Positions 25,095-32,819 of a stretch of 64,000 nt of DNA are shown one piece after another (the first letter of the stretch is position 1; every line of letters begins with the position of its first letter). Origin of the DNA: Streptomyces sp. NBC_01255. Lineage in GTDB: Bacteria; Actinomycetota; Actinomycetes; Streptomycetales; Streptomycetaceae. The notes under the pieces were generated by a model, which was given only the letters and a program-made list of their open reading frames with translations, made no database searches and was not told where the DNA came from. The stretch covers positions 3,720,001-3,784,000 of the forward strand of contig NZ_CP108474.1 in the NCBI RefSeq assembly GCF_036226445.1, in the 5' to 3' direction. The position numbers and the translations under genes were made by a program.

Positions 25095-26740
25095 GCACGA
25101 CGACCACCGTCACCACGACCAGCACCACTGCCGCCTCCCCCAGACCGTCCCTCACGTCCACCTTCGTACGGCTCAAGCTGTCGCTGCTGAAGAACGGGCT
25201 GCGGCAGTCGGGCGGGCGGACCGCCGCGTACATCGTCTCGATCGTCTTCGGCGTCCTGTTCGCCGCGGGCATGGTGCTGTCGTCCGTCCTGCTGCGGGGC
25301 AGCGCCTCGGCCGACACGGTCGCGGTCCTCCTCATCGGGACGCTCGCGCTGTCCTGGACGGTCATGCCGCTGTTCGTGCCGAGCGGGGACGAGACCCTCG
25401 ACCCGTCGCGGCTCGTGATGCTGCCGCTGCGGCCCCGGCCGCTGGTCCGGGCCCTGCTCGTGGCGTCCCTGGTGGGCGTCGGGCCCGTACTCACCCTCGT
25501 CCTGGTGCTCGGCGCGGCCCTCTCGGTCGCGCGGGGCACGGCGGGCGTCGTCGTCGCCGTGCTCGCCGTCCCGCTCGTGACGGCCGTGTGCGTCGCGCTG
25601 TCCCGGGCGGTGGCCGCCGCCAACATCCGGCTCCTGACCTCCCGCAAGGGCCGAGACCTGGCGCTGCTCAGCGGCCTGGTGATCGCGGTCGGCATGCAGC
25701 TGGTCAACTTCGGCGCCCAGCGCCTCGGCCAGACCGGCGGTCTGGGCCCGCTCGAACCGGCGGCGGCGGTCGTCGGCTGGCTGCCGCCGGCCGCCGCGAT
25801 CGGCGCGGTCGACGCGGCGAGCAGCGGCGACTACGCGGTGGCCGTGGCCCGGCTGCTGCTCACGGCGGCAGCGCTCGTGGCGCTGGTGTACTGGTGGCAG
25901 CGGAGCCTGGTGCGGCTGATGGTCGAGCCGGACGGCTCCACGATCGGCGCGTCGTCCGGGTCGGGTGCCGCCGAGAAGTCCGGGGGTACGGGGCTGCTCA
26001 GCCGGATCCTGCCGGGCGGGCGGACGGGCGCGGTCATGGAGCGCAGCCTGCGCTACATCTGGCGCGACCCGAAGACGAAGGCCGCGTGGGTGACCTCGCT
26101 GGCCATGGGCCTGATCGTGCCGCTCTTCAACGCCTTCCAGGGCACGGGCACCATCTACTGGGCGTGCTTCGCCTCGGGCATGCTCGGCGTCCAGATGTAC
26201 AACCAGTTCGGCCAGGACACGTCGGCGTTCTGGATGGTCGCGCAGACCATCTCGACGACGGCCGACGCGTACGCCGAACTCCGGGCCCGGGCCCTGGCCC
26301 TCCTGTACGTCACGCTGCCGTTCACCGTGCTGGTGACGGTGGCGACGGCCGCCGTCCTCGGCGACTGGTCGGCCCTCCCGGAGGCGCTCGGCCTGTCGTT
26401 CGCCCTGCTCGGCGCGCTGGTGGGCTCGGGCGCGGTGGCCTCCTCGGTCTTCCCGTACTCGATCCCGCAGGACAGCGGCTACAAGAACGTGGCACCGGGA
26501 CAGGGCGGCCTGGCCTGGATGTCGATCCTGGGCGGCATGCTCGGCTCCGTGGTGCTGTGCGCCCCGCCCATCGGCGCGACGATCTACCTCCACCTGTCCG
26601 ACCGGCAGTCCGCGCTGTGGCTCATCCTCCCGGCCGGCGTCCTCTACGGCGCCCTGCTCACCTGGGCGGGCCTCAAGCTGGCGGCCCCGCGCACGGCGAG
26701 GCGACTCCCGGAGATCCTGACGGCGGTCAGCAAGGGCTGA
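25091..26740 (+). CDS. ABC exporter permease
   Basis: 549 residues from ATG 25091, overlapping the ATPase stop. The N-terminus is a Thr-rich tail, then RLKLSLLKNGLRQSGGRTAAYIVSIVFGVLFAAGMVLSS. About twelve hydrophobic segments follow, with a cytoplasmic insertion (GSGAAEKSGGTGLLSRILPGGRTGAVMERSLRYIWRDP) between the halves. No extracellular substrate domain. Substrate unknown. A hairpin terminator follows at 26762. Confidence 0.85.
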   Translation: MSTTTTVTTTSTTAASPRPSLTSTFVRLKLSLLKNGLRQSGGRTAAYIVSIVFGVLFAAGMVLSSVLLRGSASADTVAVLLIGTLALSWTVMPLFVPSGDETLDPSRLVMLPLRPRPLVRALLVASLVGVGPVLTLVLVLGAALSVARGTAGVVVAVLAVPLVTAVCVALSRAVAAANIRLLTSRKGRDLALLSGLVIAVGMQLVNFGAQRLGQTGGLGPLEPAAAVVGWLPPAAAIGAVDAASSGDYAVAVARLLLTAAALVALVYWWQRSLVRLMVEPDGSTIGASSGSGAAEKSGGTGLLSRILPGGRTGAVMERSLRYIWRDPKTKAAWVTSLAMGLIVPLFNAFQGTGTIYWACFASGMLGVQMYNQFGQDTSAFWMVAQTISTTADAYAELRARALALLYVTLPFTVLVTVATAAVLGDWSALPEALGLSFALLGALVGSGAVASSVFPYSIPQDSGYKNVAPGQGGLAWMSILGGMLGSVVLCAPPIGATIYLHLSDRQSALWLILPAGVLYGALLTWAGLKLAAPRTARRLPEILTAVSKG

Positions 26741-26761
26741 CGGCCAGGCCGGACGATTCGA

Positions 26762-26793
26762 CGATCGGTGGGCGTGTGACCGCCCGCCGATCG
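26762..26793 (+). terminator. Terminator-like hairpin after ABC permease
   Basis: Inverted repeat of 13-base arms CGATCGGTGGGCG and CGCCCGCCGATCG with a 6-base loop (one G-U type pair), 21 bp after the permease stop. No T-run follows, as is common in Streptomyces. Confidence 0.7.
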
Positions 26794-26944
26794 TTCGCAC
26801 GCATGGGGGCCTTTGCGAAGACGGCACGTGCGTCTACGCGGTGGGCAAGAAGCCGGGACCGCCGGCGATGTCGCCGGTGCCACGTGCGACCACCCGCTCG
26901 TCGGGTCGGCCGGGGCCGCGAGATCCGGACCCTGACCACGCCAC

Positions 26945-26974
26945 GGGGCGGGGCGGGGCGGGGCGGGGCGGGGC
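26945..26974. repeat. GGGGC tandem repeat (G-quadruplex candidate)
   Basis: Six consecutive GGGGC units followed by GGGC GGG, on the plus strand, 10 bp before the stop of the leftward HTH gene. Enough adjacent G-tracts for an intramolecular G-quadruplex. The remaining 26794-26944 stretch contains no recognisable gene or tRNA. Confidence 0.8.
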
Positions 26975-26983
26975 GGGCGGACG

Positions 26984-28036
26984 CTAGGTGGTCAGGCCGC
27001 CCTGGGCGTACTCGTCGAGGCGGTCCCGCCAGCCCGCCGGCATACCTACCCGCTTGCTGTCGGGCCGATATGCGGGCAGGCCGTACTTTCGCTCATGTTC
27101 GTCCCAGGCCGCGTCCGTGCGGCACGGGCCGCAGTGCGTCTCGTCCGCCGCCGGGCGGAAGACGTGCGGGTTTCCCGGGCCCTCGCAGGCGATCAGCGGC
27201 GCCGGGCGGGCGGGCGGCTCGGCAGGAGCCTCCGGGGCGTCCGGGACGAGCGGTGCCGGCATCTTCTCCGTCAGGCGGTGCCGCAGGAAGCCGACCGCCG
27301 ACCGCACGCCGTTGCCCGGCAGGTACGCCGTCAGGGCGCGGCGCATGTCGGCGGCCGAGACCCCGCGACGGAGCCATTCCGCCGCCTGCTCGGCCAGCCC
27401 CCGCGCCTCCCGGACCCCGAGCAGCAGGTCCTTGTGGCTGTGGCGGAGGGAGAGCAACAGGCGTTCGGCTGTGAGAAATTCCGGGTCGCCGTCAGGCGGT
27501 GCGGAGTCCGCCTCGATATCCGCCTCGGGGGCCGGGTCCGGCTGCGGCTGCGGCTCCGGGTCCGGTTCGCGATCCGCCCGCGCTTTGGGGGGTGGGTGGG
27601 GATCGTTCTTCCCAGAGTCTTTGTCTACCGGTTTATAGGTTTGGGCATTCCGGTCCCGTGAAGAACCGGCTTTCGGCTGCCGACCACTCGGCGACTCGGG
27701 CGGCTCGCCGCCACCCCGGAGGGCGATCGCCTCCTCGCTCGTGAGGGTGACGTTCGACGCGAGTTGGTCGGTGACCCAACGCCCCCGATCGTTCTGCCAC
27801 CTCCACTCGTGGAGGTACCCGTTCGCGATCAGGTGCTTCCTCGCGTTCCGGTACTCCCTGGGCGTCAGCTCCAGCGCCTCCGCGTACTTGCCGAGGGCCT
27901 CATAGCGCTCCTGCTCGGGGAGGCTCTGGACGATGAGGATCAGGACCTTCGCGTCACTGTTCATCCGACGCGAGTAGAGGATCTCGTTCGCGGCCTTGGT
28001 GTAGCTGCGCACAGGCGCGATAACATGCCGAAGCAT
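26984..28036 (-). CDS. Winged-HTH protein with acidic linker and C-terminal zinc-like motif
   Basis: 350 residues from ATG 28036 (MLRHVIAPVRSYTKAANEILYSRRMN); the frame is open further but that part lacks coding character. N-terminal wHTH: LPEQERYEALGKYAEALELTPREYRNARKHLIANGYLHEWRW. A long Pro/Glu/Asp linker follows (PDPEPQPQPDPAPEADIEAD). The C-terminal helical part (LLSLRHSHKDLLLGVREARGL) ends with HCGPCRTDAAWDEHE. The fold resembles replication-initiator-type or phage regulatory wHTH proteins, abundant in Streptomyces as orphan genes. Function unknown. Confidence 0.75.
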   Translation of the reverse strand: MLRHVIAPVRSYTKAANEILYSRRMNSDAKVLILIVQSLPEQERYEALGKYAEALELTPREYRNARKHLIANGYLHEWRWQNDRGRWVTDQLASNVTLTSEEAIALRGGGEPPESPSGRQPKAGSSRDRNAQTYKPVDKDSGKNDPHPPPKARADREPDPEPQPQPDPAPEADIEADSAPPDGDPEFLTAERLLLSLRHSHKDLLLGVREARGLAEQAAEWLRRGVSAADMRRALTAYLPGNGVRSAVGFLRHRLTEKMPAPLVPDAPEAPAEPPARPAPLIACEGPGNPHVFRPAADETHCGPCRTDAAWDEHERKYGLPAYRPDSKRVGMPAGWRDRLDEYAQGGLTT

Positions 28037-28133
28037 TTCTGGTGGACCTCTAGTTTCCACTGGGCGTGAAGGTCCTCGGACGGTGTTGGCGCACCCCCGG
28101 GGACCGCTCCCTTTACGGAGCGTGATAACAGGG

Positions 28134-28544
28134 TTACCGTAGCGCACAATTGACGGTCCAATGCAACAACTCCGCCTCTACGAACGGATCTTCGAGCGTC
28201 GGTCGCGACCGCCAGTCCAACGGCCAGGTCAGCCCGTGCAACGCCGGGATCCCGACGTACGCCTCACTCCTGCCGCTGCCACTCAGCGCCCTCGTCGGCG
28301 CCGGCCACGCGAAGTCGCCTGCGGCGCGCGGCGGAAGCAGAAAGTACAGGTTCTTCTCGCCGGTGGCCTCGCGGACGATCGGGCCCGCCTGGAAGTCCGT
28401 GAACGACATGATCCGGTACGCCACGTCCTCGCCGAGGAAGCCCCCGATCCGTACGGCGTCGAAGTGCACGCCCGCGTGACGGAGGGCGTGACCGGTCGCG
28501 GGTACCCAAGCGGGTGCGGTGTCAAGCGACTTGCGCAGATTCAT
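28134..28544 (-). CDS. Short prim-pol-like hypothetical protein
   Basis: 136 residues from ATG 28544 (MNLRKSLDTAPAWVPATG). It keeps the same order of motifs as the protein at 23479: FDAVRIGGFLGEDVAYRI, FQAGPIVREATGEKNLYFLLPPRA, EAYVGIPALHGLTWPLDW. The putative catalytic acidic pair is not preserved. It is divergent from the XRE/DUF397 pair, an arrangement often seen in Streptomyces. Small soluble protein, role unknown. Confidence 0.7.
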   Translation of the reverse strand: MNLRKSLDTAPAWVPATGHALRHAGVHFDAVRIGGFLGEDVAYRIMSFTDFQAGPIVREATGEKNLYFLLPPRAAGDFAWPAPTRALSGSGRSEAYVGIPALHGLTWPLDWRSRPTLEDPFVEAELLHWTVNCALR

Positions 28545-28625
28545 GCGGCCAGCTTGGAGGCCGTGGTCTGCTGAGACCAGCGACACAGTCCGGTTGTGCA
28601 GGACTGTGCACTCGGGAGGTCGGGT

Positions 28626-29444
28626 GTGAACAACGAGAAGAAGGGGAGCCCGGGGGCCGCGAAGGCCTTCGGTGCGCTCCTGCGTTTCTACCGCGAGCGG
28701 GCAGGCATCTCACAGGAGGCACTGGGCCGGGCAACCGGATACTCCAAGTCCCAGGTGGCCATGATCGAGCGCGGGGAGCGGCGGGCGAAGGGGAACTTCG
28801 TCGACATCGCGGAGGAGTTGCTGGGTGCACAAGGTGCACTTCTGGCAGTGGCCGGGGAGGTCACGGCGAGTGGCATCGCCGCCTGGTTCGAGGACTACCT
28901 GGAGGAGGAGATCAAGGCAGCGGGCATCCACTGGTACGAGACCCATCTGATCCCCGGGCTTCTCCAGACCCCGGAGTACGCACGGGCCGTCTTCCACTGC
29001 GCCGTCCCGGCCCTGGAGGACGAGGAGATAGAGGCGGGCGTCGCGGCCCGGATCAAGCGGCAGGAACTGTTCTCCCGCAGGCCCGCGCCGCTGGTGACCT
29101 TCGTCCTGGAGAAGGCCGCGCTGACCAAGCCGCTCGGCGGGCCGGAAGTGCTCCGGAAGAACCTGCTGTACGTGCGGGAGTGCGCCGACCTTCGGAACGT
29201 CACCATCCAGGTGATGCCGGAGGACCGGCGGACCCACGCCGGGCTCAACGGGCCGTTCATCCTTCTGGAGACCGAGCGGCGCCAAGGTCAACTCGTCTAT
29301 GTCGAGGGGCAGGGCGGCAGGTACTTTCTCAGCGAGCAGCCGGACGTGGGGGACTGCTTCGCCCGCTACAGCACTCTGCGGGCGCAGGCCTTCAGTCCGG
29401 AGGAATCGGCACGACTCATCGAACAGGTGGCACGAGAGCTATGA
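28626..29444 (+). CDS. XRE-family regulator with DUF5753 domain
   Basis: 272 residues from GTG 28626 (SD GGGAGG). HTH at about 15-70: AKAFGALLRFYRERAGISQEALGRATGYSKSQVAMIERGERRA. The DUF5753 domain (about 85-270) has YETHLIPGLLQTPEYARAVF and TIQVMPEDRRTHAGLNGPFILLE. These regulators pair with a small DUF397 protein (BldB/WhiJ-type pairs), encoded next with an ATGA overlap. They act as DNA-binding developmental or stress switches controlled by the DUF397 partner. Confidence 0.93.
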   Translation: MNNEKKGSPGAAKAFGALLRFYRERAGISQEALGRATGYSKSQVAMIERGERRAKGNFVDIAEELLGAQGALLAVAGEVTASGIAAWFEDYLEEEIKAAGIHWYETHLIPGLLQTPEYARAVFHCAVPALEDEEIEAGVAARIKRQELFSRRPAPLVTFVLEKAALTKPLGGPEVLRKNLLYVRECADLRNVTIQVMPEDRRTHAGLNGPFILLETERRQGQLVYVEGQGGRYFLSEQPDVGDCFARYSTLRAQAFSPEESARLIEQVAREL

Positions 29445-29677
29445 GCACCGACCTCAACTGGTTCAAGAGCAGCTACAGCGGCGACCAGGGCGGCGCCTGC
29501 GTCGAAGTCGCCCTCTCCTGGGCCAAGTCCTCCTACAGCGGCCCCCAGGGCGGTGACTGCGTCGAGGTCGCCACCTGCACGGATGCCGTCCACGTCCGGG
29601 ACTCCAAGGACCTCGACGTCCCCCCCTTCTCCGTCTCCCCCGGCGCCTGGGCCGCTTTCGTGGCCCGGGTCGGCTGA
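29441..29677 (+). CDS. DUF397 protein with duplicated core motif
   Basis: 78 residues, ATGA-coupled to the XRE gene. The DUF397 hallmark W-x-KSSYSG...CVEVA occurs twice: WFKSSYSGDQGGACVEVA (residues 6-23) and WAKSSYSGPQGGDCVEVA (27-44). The rest is the usual VHVRDSKDLDVPPFSVSPGAWAAFV. Single-copy members are about 60-65 residues; here the N-terminal unit has been duplicated in tandem. Partner and probable modulator of the XRE regulator. Confidence 0.92.
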   Translation: MSTDLNWFKSSYSGDQGGACVEVALSWAKSSYSGPQGGDCVEVATCTDAVHVRDSKDLDVPPFSVSPGAWAAFVARVG

Positions 29678-29693
29678 CCCGGGCCACGGGACC

Positions 29694-30770
29694 TCAGCGG
29701 TTCGCGAGCCGGTCCAGGTCGGCCCGGGTGCCGTTGAAGACGTCCGCGTTCACCGGGGCCTTGATGGCGTCGAAGAGCGCGGATTCCGTGTACTGCCACA
29801 TCAGCCAGCTCGCCGAGCCCGCCGGCAGCGGCGGCTGGGTGATCGACCGGCGGTAGTCCGCGAGCTGGAGGCCGTACCCGGCGAAGGCCGTCGTCGAGCC
29901 CATGCAGTCGTCCAGGAACGACTTCTGGGTGTAGATGACCGGCTTCCGGCCGAACGCGGTCTCCACCTTGTTCAGCCATGCCGTCACGTCGGCCACCGAG
30001 CCGTGGACCGGGCAGCGGCCCGTACCGTCGTCCATCCGCTCCAGGTCCAGGACGGGCGGCAGGTCTCCGGGGCGGTGGCCGGTGTAGCCGGTGGCGCGTA
30101 CGGCGGCGATGAAACGGTCCGCCTGCGCGGGTCCCGTCGGCGCCGTCGCCGCCGTGTAGAAGTGGTACGGGGCGACCGCGAGGCCCGCCTTCCGGGCCGC
30201 TTCCAGGTCGGTGGCGAGGTACGGGTCCGTGACGTTGAGGCCCCGCGTGGCCTTGACCGTCGCGAACTCGACGCCTTCCGCGCGCAGGCCGTTCCAGTCG
30301 ATCGCCGCGCCTCCGGGGTGCTGGTACACGGAGGTGTCCACGCCGTCGACTGCGTAGCCCGCCGGGCGGGGCGGCTCGCAGGAGGCCCCTCGGGCGGCCC
30401 AGTCGTCCAGTGCGGCCCAGGTGTTCGGGCCGACGATCCCGTCCTTGCCCAGACCGGCGCACGACTGGAACTGGGCGACCCGGCTCTCCGTCCCTCCGCC
30501 GAAGTCGCCGTCGACCACGAGGGGCGGGTAGTGGCCTGGCTCCATCGTCAGGTTCAGCAGGCACTGGGCCTCCTTGACCTCGGCGCCGCCGGCACCGCGT
30601 CGCAGGGTCGGACGCGCGTCGGAGTAGTCGCACCCGGCGACCGCCGGCCCCGCCGGGGCGGGGCGTCCGGCCGCTTCGGCCGTCGTCGACGCCACCACCG
30701 TCGATGCGAGCAGCAGCGCGAGCGACGCCCCCGTGAGGGTCAGCAGCTCTCGAAGCTTCCTTCGTCCCAT
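29694..30770 (-). CDS. Secreted GH25 lysozyme with peptidoglycan-binding domain
   Basis: 358 residues from ATG 30770 (SD AGGAGG). Signal peptide 1-34 (LTLTGASLALLLASTVVASTTAEA). A PG_binding_1 domain (about 47-125) includes LRRGAGGAEVKEAQCLL and DGDFGGGTESRVAQFQ. The GH25 barrel (about 138-355) has YAVDGVDTSVYQ (D142, D145) and the catalytic PPVLDLERMDDG (D242, E244), ending WLMWQYTESALFD. It cleaves the MurNAc-GlcNAc backbone of peptidoglycan outside the cell. Divergent from the transmembrane HTH protein. Confidence 0.9.
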   Translation of the reverse strand: MGRRKLRELLTLTGASLALLLASTVVASTTAEAAGRPAPAGPAVAGCDYSDARPTLRRGAGGAEVKEAQCLLNLTMEPGHYPPLVVDGDFGGGTESRVAQFQSCAGLGKDGIVGPNTWAALDDWAARGASCEPPRPAGYAVDGVDTSVYQHPGGAAIDWNGLRAEGVEFATVKATRGLNVTDPYLATDLEAARKAGLAVAPYHFYTAATAPTGPAQADRFIAAVRATGYTGHRPGDLPPVLDLERMDDGTGRCPVHGSVADVTAWLNKVETAFGRKPVIYTQKSFLDDCMGSTTAFAGYGLQLADYRRSITQPPLPAGSASWLMWQYTESALFDAIKAPVNADVFNGTRADLDRLANR

Positions 30771-30981
30771 CTGTTCCTCCTGTGGTCTCTGTGACTTCCG
30801 CGGCACGAGTTCCGAGCCGGTGTTCGACGGCATGCCGATGCGCCGCAACTACGGGCTTCAGCACGGCAGTTCTGGGACATTGGGACGTCGGGGCGCCATG
30901 GGCCTCCCGGACCGGAGACAACGCCGAACCCTGGGACGTCACTGGGACGACGGTCGGGGGTGCTCTCGTCAGGAGTTCGTT

Positions 30982-32082
30982 TTGAATCGATTCACCGAGG
31001 CCGAGCGCTTCGCGGCCCGACTGCGCGAGTTACGCCAGCGAGCCGACTACAGCTACGAGGTCCTCGCCCAGAAATCCGGTACCAGCCGTTCCAGCCTCCA
31101 CCGCTACTGCACGGGCTCCTCCGTCCCGCAGGACTACGGCTCCGCCCACCGCATCGCCGTCGCCTGCGGAGCCACCCCCGCCGAGCTGCGCGAGCTGCAC
31201 CGGTTGTGGGCCTTGGCCGACGCGGAACGGGCTGAAGCGCTCGAACCCACCGAGCCGGTCGAGTCGGTTGAGCCGGCTGAGCCGGTTGAGCCGGTTGAGC
31301 CGGTTGAGCCGCCTCCGCCGGTCGAAGTCGCCTCTCCTCCGGAGGAGAAGGAAAGCGAACCCGCCGAGCCGACCGTCACCGAGCCCGAGCCCGACCACGA
31401 ACCCGCTCCCGCCCGCCGGACCCCGCGCCGGCTCCTCGTCGCCCTCGCCGTCACCGGCCTCGTCCTCGCTCTCACCGCCTGGGGCGTCTCCGTCCTCTCC
31501 TCGCCCCCGGAGGGCACGGCACCGGAGCCCTGCGGGCCCGTGGTCAGCATGGGGCAGAACGACGAGTGCGTACGGGACGTACAGGAGCGGCTCCGCGACC
31601 ATGGTGCCCGCATCGGGGTCGACGGGTCCTTCGGGCCGGAGACCCTGCGCCGGGTGACGGCGTTCCAGGTGCTCGCCGGCCTCGTACCGAACGGGGTCGT
31701 CGGGGACCCCACGAAGAAGGCCCTCCGCGAATCGCCGGTCCGTATGGAGACCTGGGCGCCGGAGAAGGTACGCCAACGGGTCCGCGAGGTCTTCACGGAG
31801 GCACCTGACGATGCCGTGGCCATCGCCGACTGCCAGTCCTTCCTCGACCCTCTCCACATCCTGCCGAACACCAACGGCAGCAGGAACTGGGGGGTGTTCC
31901 AGATTTCCGACGCGCGCCTGGCAGAACTGGGCGGCACGCCGGCCCAGGCGCTCGACCCCGAATGGAACATCCAGGCCGCCCGGAAGCTGTGGAGCCGCGA
32001 GCGCGACTTCGGCGACTGGCCCCACTGCGAGCGGGCCCTGACGAAGGCCCCGGCCACACCGTCGGCGTCCGCGTCCCGCTGA
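30982..32082 (+). CDS. Transmembrane HTH protein with extracellular peptidoglycan-binding and lysozyme-like domains
   Basis: 366 residues from a TTG at 30982, chosen because AGGAG lies six bases upstream and the HTH begins directly after. Residues 9-75: XRE HTH (YEVLAQKSGTSRSSLHRYCTG). Residues 88-145: Pro/Glu-rich linker with VEP triplets. Residues 151-172: one membrane helix. Residues about 186-250: PG_binding_1 (DVQERLRDHGARIGVDGSFGPETLRRVTAFQ). Residues about 265-350: a transglycosylase/lysozyme-like segment (NTNGSRNWGVFQISDARL). Codon 17 is TTA, so translation should need the bldA tRNA. Probably links cell-wall state to gene control; that is inference. Confidence 0.82.
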   Translation: MNRFTEAERFAARLRELRQRADYSYEVLAQKSGTSRSSLHRYCTGSSVPQDYGSAHRIAVACGATPAELRELHRLWALADAERAEALEPTEPVESVEPAEPVEPVEPVEPPPPVEVASPPEEKESEPAEPTVTEPEPDHEPAPARRTPRRLLVALAVTGLVLALTAWGVSVLSSPPEGTAPEPCGPVVSMGQNDECVRDVQERLRDHGARIGVDGSFGPETLRRVTAFQVLAGLVPNGVVGDPTKKALRESPVRMETWAPEKVRQRVREVFTEAPDDAVAIADCQSFLDPLHILPNTNGSRNWGVFQISDARLAELGGTPAQALDPEWNIQAARKLWSRERDFGDWPHCERALTKAPATPSASASR

Positions 32083-32089
32083 GGACGAG

Positions 32090-32132
32090 CGCGCCCGCCT
32101 CACCTCCCCCGTAGAGAGGTGAGGTGGGCGCG
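32090..32132. terminator. Bidirectional terminator hairpin
   Basis: 17-base inverted arms (32090-32106 and 32116-32132, one G-U/mismatch position) around a 9-base loop, between the convergent HTH-TM gene and the small secreted protein. Confidence 0.8.
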
Positions 32133-32138
32133 TACGGA

Positions 32139-32597
32139 TCAGGCGTGGGCGTTGGCGAACCGCGCGAACGCGGCCCGCGTCCCCGCCCCGGCGATGCCGT
32201 CGATCGCACCCGTGTAGCCGCTGGTCGCCTTCAGCTGCCGCTGGAGCGCCCTGATCGTGTTGGGGCCGGGGTCTCCGTCGATCGCACCCGTGTAGCCCCA
32301 GTACTGCTTCAGGCAGCGCTGGTAGGCCTTCCAGCTGTCGGTGCCGAGGAGGCCGTCGATGCTGCCGTTGTAGTCCCAGAACTGGGCCAGCCAGCGCTGC
32401 ACGTTCTTGGCCTGCGTGGTGCTCAGGCCGAAGTTGTTCGTCGCCAGCGTGCCGAAGGCCTCCGCGCCCACCGCCTGCTGGGCGGCCGCCGGCGGGGCTG
32501 CCGCGAAGCCGGTGCCCGCCGTCGCGAGGGTTCCCGCCGCCAGGCCGGCGATGGCGGTGACACTGACGAAGGCCCTCGTCAGAACGCTCGGTCGCAT
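32139..32597 (-). CDS. Secreted peptidoglycan-binding-like repeat protein
   Basis: 152 residues from ATG 32597 (SD GAAGGGA). Signal peptide 1-30 (SVTAIAGLAAGTLATAGTGFA). The mature part has three related units: WLAQFWDYNGSIDGLLGTDSW, CLKQYWGYTGAIDGDPGPNT and QLKATSGYTGAIDGIAGAGT. The Y-x-G-x-IDG-x-x-G pattern is that of PG_binding_1 repeats. No catalytic domain is present. It could coat or sense the wall, or act with the neighbouring lysozyme. Confidence 0.82.
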   Translation of the reverse strand: MRPSVLTRAFVSVTAIAGLAAGTLATAGTGFAAAPPAAAQQAVGAEAFGTLATNNFGLSTTQAKNVQRWLAQFWDYNGSIDGLLGTDSWKAYQRCLKQYWGYTGAIDGDPGPNTIRALQRQLKATSGYTGAIDGIAGAGTRAAFARFANAHA

Positions 32598-32760
32598 GTG
32601 CTTTCCCTTCATTCGGTGACGCTGTCCGTGTCGAACGGGGACGACGCTGGCAGGGCGTCCCGGACCGTCGCAACGAACACCGGCCCCCTGGGACGGCGGG
32701 ATGGCTCCGTCCGTCTGAGCTGCGGGGATGCCCTCGCAGCTGGGACGGGGATGGGACGCC

Positions 32761-32796
32761 GTGAGGGCCCCCACCCGTCGGGGTGGAGGCCCTCAC
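32761..32796 (-). terminator. Terminator hairpin after I36/FG-GAP gene
   Basis: Arms GTGAGGGCC and GGCCCTCAC with a further inner CCCACCC/GGGGTGG pairing, just beyond the stop of the leftward gene at 32820. The rest of 32598-32820 holds the promoter of the small secreted protein and nothing else evident. Confidence 0.75.
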
Positions 32797-32819
32797 CTCA
32801 CTCACGTACGCCTATCGGA

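Noticed and set aside
26794..26944. Possible tRNA or attachment site before the winged-HTH gene
   Set aside because: No T-loop consensus, acceptor stem or CCA; no repeat pair that could be attL/attR.
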